From Shewanella kaireitica (lineage in GTDB: Bacteria > Pseudomonadota > Gammaproteobacteria > Enterobacterales > Shewanellaceae), in contig NZ_JAKIKQ010000003.1 of the NCBI RefSeq assembly GCF_023284045.1, forward strand, positions 434,001 to 498,000: 64,000 bases of DNA, read 5' to 3'. The notes beneath the pieces were generated by a model. That model saw only the letters and a program-made list of their open reading frames with translations, did not search any database and was not told the DNA's origin. The stretch's first letter is position 1. The number at the start of each line of letters is the position of its first letter. The position numbers and the translations under genes are program-made. Positions 1 to 9,977 of this stretch are shown piece by piece.

Positions 1-1509
1 CGATTGCAGTTTATTGTCAGTGCTAATAGTGAAGCAGGATTGCTTAATGAACTTGCGAGACTCAGCTCTAAACTCGAGAGTAAGCAGGCTGCGGCACCTA
101 GCTCAATACTGACGCTGATGCGCGACAACCTTATCGCTTATGAAAAGCAGCATAGTGATAAAGCAGTAATCAATAAATACGCTATTACCCTGCAGGCAAG
201 CTCAGTTGAAGCCATGTTACAAGAGCTTAAAGCCATGGTCGACGCTCTGCCTAAGATAATCAGTGAACAAGGTCAGTACCGTACCCCAGCAGGGAGCTAC
301 TTTACCGCTAACGCTCTAGGCAGCGTCGAGAAAAATGGTTTAGCGTTTGTCTACCCTGGAGTGGGCACAGTCTATAGCGATATGTTCAGCCAGTTGTACC
401 AGTACTTTCCTTCTCTCTATGCCAAGCTTGAGCGAGAAGGTGATTTAAAGTCGATGTTTCAAGCAGACAGTATCTACCATTTAGACTCAAAAGTTGCGCC
501 AGCTATGCCCCTTGGCGATCTAGCTATTGCAGGTGTGGGTAGCAGCTACTTGCTGACTCAGTTGCTGGTTAAAGCATTTAATGTCACCCCACGTTTCGCG
601 CTCGGGTACTCCATGGGCGAAGCATCAATGTGGGCCAGTCTTGGTGTATGGAGCGATCCACACGCCTTAATTGAAAAGACTAAGACGGACCCACTGTTTA
701 CCAGTGCGATTTCGGGCAAGCTAACGGCGGTTCGTCAAGCTTGGCAGCTTGATAACACCAGCCCTGATATCGTCTGGAACAGCTTTGTGGTCCGCACAGA
801 TGCAAAAACCATTGAAGCACTCCTGCCTGAGTTTCCACGCGCTTACCTTGCCATAGTTCAAGGCGATACCTGTGTGATTGCAGGTTGTGAAATCCAGTGC
901 CGCGAATTACTAGCACGAATGAAGAAACGCGGCATTGCTGCCAATAGAGTCACTGCAATGCACACAGCTCCCGCAATGGAAGAACATAGCAATGTAGAGC
1001 AGTTTTACATACAGCCGCTACTCGAATCACTGCCTACTGATATCAAGTTTATCAGTGCCGCCTCTGGTGACAGCACGGTATCAAGCGCAACCGCAGGCCT
1101 AGACAGTCAAGTTATTGCGCGTTCCATTGCCGACACCTTCTGCAACACCTTAGACTTTACTGCGCTTATCCATAACGCTCAAAAGCAAGGCGCGACATTA
1201 TTTGTCGAGCTAGGTGCAGATAGGCAAAACTGCACCCTTATCGACAAAATTGCCAAGCAAGACCGTCAATGTGGCAGTAAGTCTTCAGACTTTCCATGTT
1301 GTACTGTGCCAACAAATGCCAAAGGCGGTGACGATATCACCACTCTGCTCAAGGCATTAGGCCAGCTCATTAGTCATCGAGTTCCACTGTCAGTCACTCC
1401 ACTTATCGATGGATTACATCGTGAAATAGCACTGGCTCATTTAGCCACTAGCGCGAAAAAGGTTGAGAGTGAACAACAGTCAAACCTAACATTACAAGGG
1501 GAAGTCTAA
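1..1509 (+). CDS. pfaB: PfaB, PUFA synthase acyltransferase subunit (5' truncated by window edge)
   Basis: This is the C-terminal part of PfaB, the acyltransferase subunit of the multi-enzyme synthase that builds long-chain polyunsaturated fatty acids in the cytoplasm. The frame is open to the first base of the window, so the true start lies to the left; the TTG at position 4 is internal. About 502 codons remain, where family members have roughly 750. The acyltransferase nucleophile motif is visible as GYSMGE, with the Ser codon at 610-612. The stop TAA overlaps the pfaC start codon by one base (TAATG), a sign of translational coupling. PfaB is thought to influence which product the synthase makes. 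Identity is well supported by the following pfaC and pfaD; pfaA would be expected just left of the window. Confidence 0.95.
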   Translation, partial: RLQFIVSANSEAGLLNELARLSSKLESKQAAAPSSILTLMRDNLIAYEKQHSDKAVINKYAITLQASSVEAMLQELKAMVDALPKIISEQGQYRTPAGSYFTANALGSVEKNGLAFVYPGVGTVYSDMFSQLYQYFPSLYAKLEREGDLKSMFQADSIYHLDSKVAPAMPLGDLAIAGVGSSYLLTQLLVKAFNVTPRFALGYSMGEASMWASLGVWSDPHALIEKTKTDPLFTSAISGKLTAVRQAWQLDNTSPDIVWNSFVVRTDAKTIEALLPEFPRAYLAIVQGDTCVIAGCEIQCRELLARMKKRGIAANRVTAMHTAPAMEEHSNVEQFYIQPLLESLPTDIKFISAASGDSTVSSATAGLDSQVIARSIADTFCNTLDFTALIHNAQKQGATLFVELGADRQNCTLIDKIAKQDRQCGSKSSDFPCCTVPTNAKGGDDITTLLKALGQLISHRVPLSVTPLIDGLHREIALAHLATSAKKVESEQQSNLTLQGEV

Positions 1510-4500
1510 TGTCTTCTTCAGACAGAAATACTAGCTCTAAACAGAGCAAGATTGCCATTGTCGGTTTAGCTACGTTGTACCCAGATGCTAAAAGCCCACA
1601 GCAATTTTGGCAAAACTTACTCGATAAACGAGATTCTCGTAGCACCTTGACCGATAAAAAACTCGGAGCCAATAGCGCCGATTATCAGGGGATACAGGGT
1701 GAGTCTGACCGTTTTTATTGCGATAAAGGCGGTTACATTGAAAACTTCAGCTTTGATCCATCAGGCTATAAGCTGGCAGCAAATAGTCTTGAGAGTTTAG
1801 ACAACAGCTTTCTATGGGCGCTCGATACCAGTCGTAAAGCCTTAGCTGATGCGGGCATAGCCCTCGATAATGATGAGTTGCTTAGTCGTACTGGCGTTAT
1901 TATGGGCGCGCTATCTTTTCCCACTGAGCGCTCCAACGACCTGTTCTTGCCTATTTATCACAGTGCAGTAGAAAAAGCATTGCAAGATAAGCTTGGCAGC
2001 CAAAACTTCAAGTTAAGCGCCACTAATGCAGCGAGCCCGCGGGCGACTAACGAGTCCAGCCTAGATACGGCTAATGGCGCCATAGCCCACAACACCTCTA
2101 AAGTGGTTGCCGATGCGCTCGGACTTGGCAGTGCTCAGTTAAGTCTCGATGCAGCTTGTGCAAGCTCAGTTTACTCACTCAAACTTGCCTGCGATTACTT
2201 AAGCACAGGCAAAGCCGATGTGATGCTTGCAGGCGCCGTGTCTGGCGCAGATCCATTTTTTATCAATATGGGATTCTCTATCTTCCATGCTTACCCAGAT
2301 CATGGTGTATCAGTTCCTTTTGATGGTGACAGTAAAGGCTTATTTGCTGGTGAAGGAGCGGGAGTATTAGTACTTAAGCGCCTTGAAGATGCTGAGCGCG
2401 ATAACGACAGAATCTACGCAGTTGTCAGCGGAGTAGGGTTATCCAATGATGGCAAAGGCCAATTTGTATTAAGTCCAAACCCTAAAGGTCAGGTCAAAGC
2501 TTTTGAGCGTGCTTATGCCGCTAGTGATATCGAGCCTAAAGATATTGAAGTGATTGAGTGTCACGCAACTGGCACGCCACTGGGTGACAAAATTGAACTC
2601 ACCTCAATGGAAACCTTTTTTGAGGATAAGTTAGCTGGTAGCACTGCCCCACTTATCGGCTCAGCCAAATCAAACTTAGGCCACCTGCTCACCGCCGCTG
2701 GCATGCCAGGGATCATGAAGATGATCTTTGCCATGAAAGAGGGATTACTGCCGCCAAGTATTAATATCAGCGATGCAATTTCGTCACCAAATCAGTTATT
2801 TGGTCAAGCGACCATGCCAAACTTAGTGCAAGGTTGGCCTGATAAACCCTCTAATAATCATTTTGGTGTAAAAACTCGTCACGCTGGCGTTTCTGTATTT
2901 GGCTTTGGTGGCTGTAACGCTCACCTACTACTTGAGTCTTATTCGCAAAAATCGGCACCGAGCCAAGCCCAAAGTTCAGTGGTCACGGCAGCAACACCTG
3001 CACCATTGAAAATAGTAGGCCTCAGTTCGCATTTTGGACCTTTGAGCACCATTAACCAGCTCGACAGTGCTATTGCTAATAACAGTGATGCATTTATTGA
3101 GCTACCAGAAAAGCGCTGGAAAGGTTTAGAGAAACACCCTGAGTTACTGGCACAGTTTGGTCTTAACGCTGCGCCGAAAGGGGCTTACGTTGATAACTTT
3201 GAGCTAGATTTCTTACGCTTTAAACTGCCACCAAACGAAGACGATCGCTTGATTTCACAGCAGCTAATGTTGATGCGTGTCACCGATGAAGCGATTCGTG
3301 ATGCTAAGCTGCAAGCGGGCCAAAAGGTGGCTGTGTTAGTGGCGATGGAAACAGAGCTTGAGCTGCATCAGTTCCGCGGCCGAGTAAACTTGCATACTCA
3401 GCTGCAACAAAGCTTAGCCGCATTAGGCGTTAACCTAAGTGATGATGAATACCAAGCACTTGAAGCTATCGCCATGGACAGCGTACTAGACGCTGCCAAG
3501 CTCAATCAATACACCAGCTTTATTGGCAACATTATGGCATCTCGCGTGTCATCTCTGTGGGATTTTAATGGCCCAGCCTTTACCATTTCAGCGGCAGAGC
3601 AATCGGTAAGTCGTTGTATTGATGTCGCCCAAAACCTTATTGCCGAAGACAACCTTGATGCAGTCGTGATTGCAGCAGTCGATTTATCAGGCAGCTTTGA
3701 ACAAGTTATCTTAAAGAACAACATCGCCCCAGTCGCCATGACCCCAACGGGTAATGCTACTGCGCAAGCTAACTGGAACGTTGGTGAAGGCGCTGGTGCT
3801 GTCGTGTTAGTCAAAGATGAAAGCACATCAGGTCGAGCATATGGGCAAATTGATGCATTGGCATTTGGCCATGCGCAGCAATTGGCGCACGTGACCGATA
3901 AACTACTGACACAAACCGCAACTAACAGTAGCAGCATCAATGTTGTTGAAACCAATATCGCACCAGGCAGCGTAACCACGGACGATTCACTGAGTAGTCG
4001 TTTTGTAAATGCGGTCGCGACTAGCGCCGATGATCGTATCGGCCACTGTTTTGCCGCTGCAGGAATGGCAAGTTTACTTCATGGATTATTGAGTGCATCT
4101 CGCAACTCGGCAGCAAGTAACAATGCGCTGATCACCAATATAAGTGAAAACCAAGCTTCTCAATTATTGATTAGTCAAAGCCAAGGCGAGCAGCAAGCAT
4201 TAGCTGTGCGCCTAGCCAATGGGCTTAAATCTGACGCAAAACATCAGCTAGTAAAGCAAGTTACTTTAGGCGGTCGCGATATCTATCAACATATCAACGA
4301 CACTCCGCTAGCGAGCTTGGCTGCAATTAAGCACAAACTCGCTAATGGTGCAGTATCCACTCTGCCCCAGCAACCAAACAAACCTATGGTAGTTAGAGCG
4401 CAACAGACAGCTCAGCTTTCAACCTTACCTATGAGTGCTGTAAATGCTACCGAAATAGACACGGCAGCAGTTGCGACTCAAACATTAGGCACTTCATCTA

Positions 4501-7364
4501 TGACGACTCAAGTTAAACCGACACAAGCAAACCCAGTTGTAAGCACTGCAATTGATGTATCTACAGGTGACTTAGCTGCATTCCAACAAAATCAGCAGCT
4601 CGCCCAGCAAGCACATCATGCATTTCTTAAGAGCCGCTCTGCAGGTATGCAAGTTGCCGATGCACTGCTAAAACAACAACTTGCTCAAGCAACAGGCCAA
4701 ACTGTAGCACCACAAACTGTCACTACAGCTGCTCCAGTAGCCGTTGCTCAAGTCGCACCTATTGCAGCGCCAGTTAATGTTATCGCTCCCGATCACGCCA
4801 ACGTGCCACCTTATATCGCGCCAACGCCAGCACTGAAGCCTTGCATCTGGAACTATGCTGATTTAGTCGAATACGCTGAGGGCGACATTGCTAATGTATT
4901 TGGCAGCGATTACGCAATAATCGATAGCTACTCACGCCGCGTTCGCCTACCAACCACTGACTACCTGTTGGTATCTCGCGTTACGAAACTTGATGCGACT
5001 ATGAACGAGTTTAAGCCTTGTTCAATGACCACAGAATACGACATCCCAGTTGATGCGCCATATTTGGTTGATGGTCAGATCCCGTGGGCAGTTGCTGTAG
5101 AATCAGGCCAATGTGACTTGATGTTGATCAGCTACTTAGGTATCGACTTTGAAAACAAAGGTGAACGAGTTTATCGTCTACTAGATTGTACCCTCACCTT
5201 CTTGGGCGATCTGCCTCGCGGTGGTGACACCCTGCGTTACGATATTAAGATCAACAACTATGCCCGTAACGGAGAAACTTTGTTGTTCTTCTTCTCTTAC
5301 GAGTGTTTTGTTGGCGACACCATGATCCTTAAAATGGACGGTGGTTGTGCAGGCTTCTTCACTGATGAAGAACTGGCCGACGGTAAAGGGGTTATTCGCA
5401 CCGAAGACGAAATTAAAGCCCGCAGCTTAGCAGTGAAGAAAACCTTTAATCCGCTACTTGATTGCCCTAAAACCAGCTTTAGCTACCCAGAAATCCACAA
5501 GCTGCTAACTGCTGATATCGAAGGTTGCTTTGGCGTGAGCCATAAAGGCAATGCTCAACCATCACTTTGCTTCGCATCAGAGAAGTTCTTGATGATTGAG
5601 CAGGTGAGTAAAGTTGAGCGCAGTGGCGGTACATGGGGCTTAGGTTTAATTGAAGGTCATAAGCAACTTGAGGCTAACCATTGGTATTTCCCTTGTCACT
5701 TCCAAGGTGATCAGGTGATGGCTGGCTCATTAATGGCCGAAGGTTGTGGTCAGTTACTGCAATTCTATATGTTGCACCTTGGTATGCACACCCAAACTAA
5801 AAATGGTCGTTTCCAGCCACTAGAAAATGCCTCACAGCAAGTTCGTTGTCGTGGTCAAGTATTGCCACAATCTGGTGTATTGACTTACCGCATGGAAGTG
5901 ACCGAAATTGGCTTTAATCCACAGCCTTATGCCAAAGCGAATATTGATATCTTACTTAACGGCAAAGCCGTGGTGGATTTCCAAAACTTAGGCGTGATGA
6001 TCAAAGAGGAAGATGAGTGTACTCGCTACCCTCTTCTGACCTCAAGCACTGCTAACGCAAAGTCAACAGCTACTCGCGAAGCGCATAAGGAATACCAAGC
6101 CGCATCGGTTAACGCTCCATTGATGGCGCAAATTCCCGACCTGACTAAAGCGCCTAATAAAGGTGTGATCCCAATTTCACACGTTGAAGCGCCAGTTACA
6201 CCGGACTATCCAAACCGTGTACCCGATACAGTGCCATTTACGCCGTATCATATGTTTGAATTCGCTACCGGTAACATTGAAAACTGCTTCGGCCCTGAGT
6301 TCTCTATCTATCGCGGCATGATCCCACCACGTACTCCGTGTGGCGATCTGCAAGTGACCACCCGTGTTATCGAAGTGAACGGTAAGCGTGGCGACTTTAA
6401 AAAGCCATCGTCATGTATCGCTGAATATGAAGTGCCAACAGATGCTTGGTATTTTGATAAGAACAGCCATCAAGCGGTAATGCCCTACTCAATATTGATG
6501 GAAATTTCACTGCAGCCAAATGGCTTTATCTCGGGCTATATGGGCACGACCCTTGGCTTCCCAGGTCTTGAGCTGTTTTTCCGTAATTTAGATGGAAGCG
6601 GTGAGCTACTACGTGAAGTCGATTTGCGCGGTAAGACAATTCGCAATGATTCACGTTTGCTATCAACAGTGATGGCAGGCACCAACATCATTCAGAGCTT
6701 TAGCTTCGAGCTCAGCACCGATGGTGAACCTTTCTACCGCGGCAGCGCAGTGTTTGGTTACTTTAAAGGTGACGCGCTTAAAGACCAGCTAGGACTTGAT
6801 AACGGTAAAGTGACTCAGCCTTGGCACGTCGCCAAGGGGATTGCCGCCGACACTAAAGTCAACTTGCTCGACAAGAACGGCCGTCATTTCAATGCCCCAG
6901 CGAGTAAACCACATTACCGCCTAGCGGGTGGTCAGCTTAACTTTATCGACAACGTTGAAATTGTTGATAATGGTGGCACCGAAGGCTTGGGTTACCTTTA
7001 CGCTGAGCGAACTATTGACCCTAGTGATTGGTTCTTCCAGTTCCATTTCCATCAAGATCCAGTAATGCCGGGTTCATTAGGTGTTGAAGCCATTATTGAA
7101 ACCATGCAAGCTTATGCGATTAGCAAGGATTTAGGCGCAGGATTTAAAAATCCTAAGTTTGGTCAAATACTCTCGAACATAAAGTGGAAGTATCGTGGCC
7201 AGATCAATCCATTGAACAAGCAGATGTCTATGGATGTCAGTATCACCTCAGTTAAAGATGAAAATGGCAAAAAAGTGATCTCTGGTAATGCAAGCCTAAG
7301 TAAAGATGGGCTGCGCATATACGAAGTGTTTGATATTGCCATTTCTATCGAAGAATCTGTTTAA
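1509..7364 (+). CDS. pfaC: PfaC, PUFA synthase KS-CLF-DH-DH subunit
   Basis: PfaC is a 1951-residue subunit of the polyunsaturated fatty acid synthase. It starts with a ketosynthase domain (about residues 13-460) carrying the Cys-His-His triad: Cys217 in DAACASS, His352 in ECHATGTPLG and His392 in NLGHLLTAAG. A second ketosynthase-like domain (about 500-950) has AAEQSV where the catalytic Cys would sit, the mark of a chain-length factor. An Ala/Gln/Pro/Thr-rich linker (about 960-1110) leads to two FabA-like hot-dog dehydratase modules, with His1397 in HFQGDQVMAG and His1846 in HFHQDPVMPG. The FabA-type dehydratases supply the cis double bonds in the pathway. Length and domain order match Shewanella EPA synthases. 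The start codon overlaps the pfaB stop, so the two are coupled. EPA rather than DHA as product is inferred from the genus-like context, not read from the sequence. Confidence 0.97.
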   Translation: MSSSDRNTSSKQSKIAIVGLATLYPDAKSPQQFWQNLLDKRDSRSTLTDKKLGANSADYQGIQGESDRFYCDKGGYIENFSFDPSGYKLAANSLESLDNSFLWALDTSRKALADAGIALDNDELLSRTGVIMGALSFPTERSNDLFLPIYHSAVEKALQDKLGSQNFKLSATNAASPRATNESSLDTANGAIAHNTSKVVADALGLGSAQLSLDAACASSVYSLKLACDYLSTGKADVMLAGAVSGADPFFINMGFSIFHAYPDHGVSVPFDGDSKGLFAGEGAGVLVLKRLEDAERDNDRIYAVVSGVGLSNDGKGQFVLSPNPKGQVKAFERAYAASDIEPKDIEVIECHATGTPLGDKIELTSMETFFEDKLAGSTAPLIGSAKSNLGHLLTAAGMPGIMKMIFAMKEGLLPPSINISDAISSPNQLFGQATMPNLVQGWPDKPSNNHFGVKTRHAGVSVFGFGGCNAHLLLESYSQKSAPSQAQSSVVTAATPAPLKIVGLSSHFGPLSTINQLDSAIANNSDAFIELPEKRWKGLEKHPELLAQFGLNAAPKGAYVDNFELDFLRFKLPPNEDDRLISQQLMLMRVTDEAIRDAKLQAGQKVAVLVAMETELELHQFRGRVNLHTQLQQSLAALGVNLSDDEYQALEAIAMDSVLDAAKLNQYTSFIGNIMASRVSSLWDFNGPAFTISAAEQSVSRCIDVAQNLIAEDNLDAVVIAAVDLSGSFEQVILKNNIAPVAMTPTGNATAQANWNVGEGAGAVVLVKDESTSGRAYGQIDALAFGHAQQLAHVTDKLLTQTATNSSSINVVETNIAPGSVTTDDSLSSRFVNAVATSADDRIGHCFAAAGMASLLHGLLSASRNSAASNNALITNISENQASQLLISQSQGEQQALAVRLANGLKSDAKHQLVKQVTLGGRDIYQHINDTPLASLAAIKHKLANGAVSTLPQQPNKPMVVRAQQTAQLSTLPMSAVNATEIDTAAVATQTLGTSSMTTQVKPTQANPVVSTAIDVSTGDLAAFQQNQQLAQQAHHAFLKSRSAGMQVADALLKQQLAQATGQTVAPQTVTTAAPVAVAQVAPIAAPVNVIAPDHANVPPYIAPTPALKPCIWNYADLVEYAEGDIANVFGSDYAIIDSYSRRVRLPTTDYLLVSRVTKLDATMNEFKPCSMTTEYDIPVDAPYLVDGQIPWAVAVESGQCDLMLISYLGIDFENKGERVYRLLDCTLTFLGDLPRGGDTLRYDIKINNYARNGETLLFFFSYECFVGDTMILKMDGGCAGFFTDEELADGKGVIRTEDEIKARSLAVKKTFNPLLDCPKTSFSYPEIHKLLTADIEGCFGVSHKGNAQPSLCFASEKFLMIEQVSKVERSGGTWGLGLIEGHKQLEANHWYFPCHFQGDQVMAGSLMAEGCGQLLQFYMLHLGMHTQTKNGRFQPLENASQQVRCRGQVLPQSGVLTYRMEVTEIGFNPQPYAKANIDILLNGKAVVDFQNLGVMIKEEDECTRYPLLTSSTANAKSTATREAHKEYQAASVNAPLMAQIPDLTKAPNKGVIPISHVEAPVTPDYPNRVPDTVPFTPYHMFEFATGNIENCFGPEFSIYRGMIPPRTPCGDLQVTTRVIEVNGKRGDFKKPSSCIAEYEVPTDAWYFDKNSHQAVMPYSILMEISLQPNGFISGYMGTTLGFPGLELFFRNLDGSGELLREVDLRGKTIRNDSRLLSTVMAGTNIIQSFSFELSTDGEPFYRGSAVFGYFKGDALKDQLGLDNGKVTQPWHVAKGIAADTKVNLLDKNGRHFNAPASKPHYRLAGGQLNFIDNVEIVDNGGTEGLGYLYAERTIDPSDWFFQFHFHQDPVMPGSLGVEAIIETMQAYAISKDLGAGFKNPKFGQILSNIKWKYRGQINPLNKQMSMDVSITSVKDENGKKVISGNASLSKDGLRIYEVFDIAISIEESV

Positions 7365-7390
7365 ATCTGAGTGAGTGACTGGCTATTTTA

Positions 7391-7456
7391 CTCAATTTCT
7401 GTGTCAAAAGTGCTCACCTATTAGCATAGGCTGCGCGCTTTTTCCTAGAAATTGAG
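7391..7456 (+). other. Inverted repeat in the pfaC-pfaD spacer
   Basis: The 192-base gap between pfaC and pfaD contains a perfect 10-base inverted repeat: CTCAATTTCT at 7391-7400 pairs with AGAAATTGAG at 7447-7456. Inside it is a second short hairpin, CCTAT/ATAGG around loop TAGC (7417-7430). There is no clean run of T directly after the outer arm, so it does not look like a full terminator. It may be a processing, stability or attenuation element in the pfa transcript; that role is inferred. Confidence 0.4.
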
Positions 7457-7556
7457 CAAAAGTATCTGCGTCCTAACTCGATTTAATAATTTATTTAAAG
7501 AAAAGAATAGCTAAGAGCCGCTGGCTCAAAACAAATGATTAAGGGTCTTAAATATA

Positions 7557-9185
7557 ATGAATCCTACTACAACCAATGAAATGCTATCTCCGTGGCCTTG
7601 GCTGGTCACCGACACCAACATCAGCTTTGATGTTGCCGTGATGGAGCAGCAGCTAAAAGACTTCAGCCGTGGCTGCTATGTGGTAAACCATAATGAAAAG
7701 GGCGTTGGCATCGCGCAAAGCGCAGAGCTTGTCGCAGAGCAAGCCGCTAACAGCAATAGTCTACCTGTTGCTGCTTTCACACCCGCGCTAGGTACCGAAA
7801 GTCTGGGCGATAGCAATTTCCGCCGCGTTCACGGGGTAAAATACGCTTACTACGCAGGCGCTATGGCAAATGGTATCTCTTCTGAAGAGTTAGTGATTGC
7901 GCTCGGCCAGGCTGGTATTTTGTGCTCATTTGGCGCAGCAGGACTTATCCCAAGCCGCGTAGAAAAGGCAATTAACCGTATTCAAGCCGCGCTGCCAAAC
8001 GGTCCGTACATGTTTAACCTTATCCATAGTCCAAGCGAGCCAGCGTTAGAGCGCGGCAGTGTCGAGCTATTTCTGAAGCATAAGGTTCGCACCGTAGAAG
8101 CATCAGCATTTTTAGGCTTAACGCCGCAAATTGTTTATTACCGTGCCGCAGGTTTGAGCCGTGATGCTCAAGGTAATATCGTTGTCGCTAACAAGGTTAT
8201 TGCTAAAGTGAGCCGCACCGAAGTCGCTGAAAAATTCATGATGCCAGCGCCAGCAAAGATGCTGCAAAAGCTTGTAGATGAAGGCTCTATCACGCCAGAA
8301 CAAATGGAACTGGCGCAGCTAGTTCCTATGGCGGACGATATCACTGCAGAAGCAGATTCAGGCGGCCATACCGACAATCGTCCGTTAGTGACACTTTTGC
8401 CAACCATCTTGGCATTAAAAGAAGAGATCCAAACTAAATATCAATACCCAACACCTATTCGTGTTGGTTGTGGTGGCGGTGTCGGAACGCCTGATGCGGC
8501 GCTAGCAACCTTTAATATGGGCGCAGCCTATATCGTAACGGGTTCTGTCAACCAGGCTTGTGTTGAAGCGGGTGCGAGTGAACACACTCGTAAACTACTA
8601 TCGACCACTGAGATGGCCGATGTGACCATGGCTCCTGCTGCAGATATGTTCGAAATGGGCGTGAAGCTGCAAGTGGTTAAACGTGGCACCTTGTTCCCAA
8701 TGCGCGCCAACAAACTGTACGAGCTCTACACTCGTTATGACTCAATAGAAGCGATTCCAGCTGATGAGCGTGAAAAACTTGAAAAACAAGTCTTCCGTTC
8801 GACCCTTGATGATATTTGGGCTGGAACCGTGGCGCACTTTAATGAGCGCGATCCTAAGCAAATTGAACGTGCGGCAGATAACCCTAAGCGTAAAATGGCA
8901 CTGATTTTCCGCTGGTATCTAGGGCTTTCTAGCCGCTGGTCAAACTCCGGGGAAACAGGCCGTGAAATGGATTACCAAATTTGGGCAGGTCCTGCTTTAG
9001 GCGCCTTTAACCAGTGGGCGAAAGGCAGTTACTTAGATAACTATCAAGAGCGTAACGCCGTCGATGTGGCTAAGCATCTTATGTATGGCGCAGCGTACCT
9101 TAATCGCGTAAATAGTTTAACCTCACAAGGTGTGAAGTTACCCACTCAGCTACTTCGTTGGAAGCCAAGCCAGAGAATGGCTTAA
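7557..9185 (+). CDS. pfaD: PfaD, PUFA synthase enoyl reductase subunit
   Basis: PfaD is the trans-acting enoyl reductase of the polyunsaturated fatty acid synthase, a flavin-dependent TIM-barrel enzyme related to nitronate monooxygenases (2-nitropropane dioxygenase family). The 542-residue length is typical for Shewanella. Features seen include the N-terminal LGTESLGDSNFRR segment, the Gly-rich VGCGGGVGTPDAAL stretch (about residues 302-315) and the following GAAYIVTGSVNQ segment, typical of the phosphate-binding end of such barrels. It follows pfaC on the same strand after a structured 192-base spacer and is closed by a strong hairpin terminator, so it is the last gene of the pfa cluster here. 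The Shine-Dalgarno match ahead of the ATG is weak (AAGGG about 13 bases upstream). Confidence 0.96.
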   Translation: MNPTTTNEMLSPWPWLVTDTNISFDVAVMEQQLKDFSRGCYVVNHNEKGVGIAQSAELVAEQAANSNSLPVAAFTPALGTESLGDSNFRRVHGVKYAYYAGAMANGISSEELVIALGQAGILCSFGAAGLIPSRVEKAINRIQAALPNGPYMFNLIHSPSEPALERGSVELFLKHKVRTVEASAFLGLTPQIVYYRAAGLSRDAQGNIVVANKVIAKVSRTEVAEKFMMPAPAKMLQKLVDEGSITPEQMELAQLVPMADDITAEADSGGHTDNRPLVTLLPTILALKEEIQTKYQYPTPIRVGCGGGVGTPDAALATFNMGAAYIVTGSVNQACVEAGASEHTRKLLSTTEMADVTMAPAADMFEMGVKLQVVKRGTLFPMRANKLYELYTRYDSIEAIPADEREKLEKQVFRSTLDDIWAGTVAHFNERDPKQIERAADNPKRKMALIFRWYLGLSSRWSNSGETGREMDYQIWAGPALGAFNQWAKGSYLDNYQERNAVDVAKHLMYGAAYLNRVNSLTSQGVKLPTQLLRWKPSQRMA

Positions 9186-9206
9186 GCTTATCTTAGCAGC
9201 AATCCA

Positions 9207-9240
9207 AAAGCCAACGCTTACTAGCGTTGGCTTTGTCTTT
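9207..9240 (+). terminator. Rho-independent terminator of the pfa cluster
   Basis: An 11-bp perfect stem (AAAGCCAACGC, 9207-9217, with GCGTTGGCTTT, 9224-9234) around loop TTACTA is followed by GTCTTTT. It lies 22 bases after the pfaD stop and marks the end of the pfa transcript. Confidence 0.9.
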
Positions 9241-9416
9241 TGAGCCATTTGCCAGTATCTCATATTCATCAAGCATTACGCCTAGTAACAGACATAAATC
9301 ACGCTCCATCAGCTCCATATAAACCTTAATTTAGTTTACATACCTGTATTTATATATTTTAACTCTGCGGTTAGTGCTAACTTACAGCGCTAAGTAGCAG
9401 AAAAAGTAAGAGAACT

Positions 9417-9977
9417 ATGTTTACATTGGAAGTAACAGCACAGCTAAAACTGGCTTTAGTGGAGCACTCATTCAGTTCAAAATATTACGCTATCGTCACT
9501 GAAGAGCGTGATTATTTATCTCGGTGGCTCGCTTGGCCCCCTCATGCTAATAGTGAGACGTTCTTTACCCAATTCATTACCAAAGTACTGCATGAGTATG
9601 CCGACAATAAATCATTAGTTTGTGCCATGATTTTTAATGGTGAACTAGTGGGAAATGTTAGTCTAAATACAATCAACCACTCACAGAAAAAAGCGGAAAT
9701 AGGCTATTGGTTAAGTAGTCACCAGCAAGGAAAAGGGATTGTGACTCAAGCAGTCAATAGGTTAATTGAATTGGCATTTACAGATTTACGCTTAGAACGC
9801 GTTGAGATAATGGCCGCAACAGAGAATATCGCCAGTCGTAGTGTTGCCGAACGCTTGGGCTTCAAGCTTGAGCGGATAATCACCAAAGCAGATAACTTGA
9901 ATGGCAGACTATACGACCATGCCGTATATGGCCTCGAACGCAAAGCTAGCAAGCCTAAAAACAACTTACTTTACTGA
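9417..9977 (+). CDS. GNAT N-acetyltransferase, RimL/RimJ-like
   Basis: A 186-residue GNAT-fold acetyltransferase of the RimJ/RimL type (ribosomal-protein-alanine or -serine acetyltransferase group), which moves acetyl from acetyl-CoA to an amino group. The pattern ERDYLSRWLAWP near residue 36, the acetyl-CoA-binding segment QQGKGIVTQAVNRL (about residues 102-115), LRLERVEI, and the closing ASRSVAERLGFKLE are all characteristic. The ATG is preceded by AAGAGA at a short distance. The gene stands alone between the pfa terminator and a 460-base gap. The substrate cannot be read from sequence; N-terminal acetylation of a protein or acetylation of a small amine are both possible. Confidence 0.85.
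   Translation: MFTLEVTAQLKLALVEHSFSSKYYAIVTEERDYLSRWLAWPPHANSETFFTQFITKVLHEYADNKSLVCAMIFNGELVGNVSLNTINHSQKKAEIGYWLSSHQQGKGIVTQAVNRLIELAFTDLRLERVEIMAATENIASRSVAERLGFKLERIITKADNLNGRLYDHAVYGLERKASKPKNNLLY

Noticed and set aside
4..6. TTG at position 4 as the start of pfaB
   Set aside because: The frame is open to the window edge and PfaB proteins are about 250 residues longer; this TTG is an internal Leu codon.
3506..3979. 157-codon ORF on the minus strand inside pfaC
   Set aside because: It is fully inside a well-supported domain of pfaC and has no family features; it is a shadow of the real gene.
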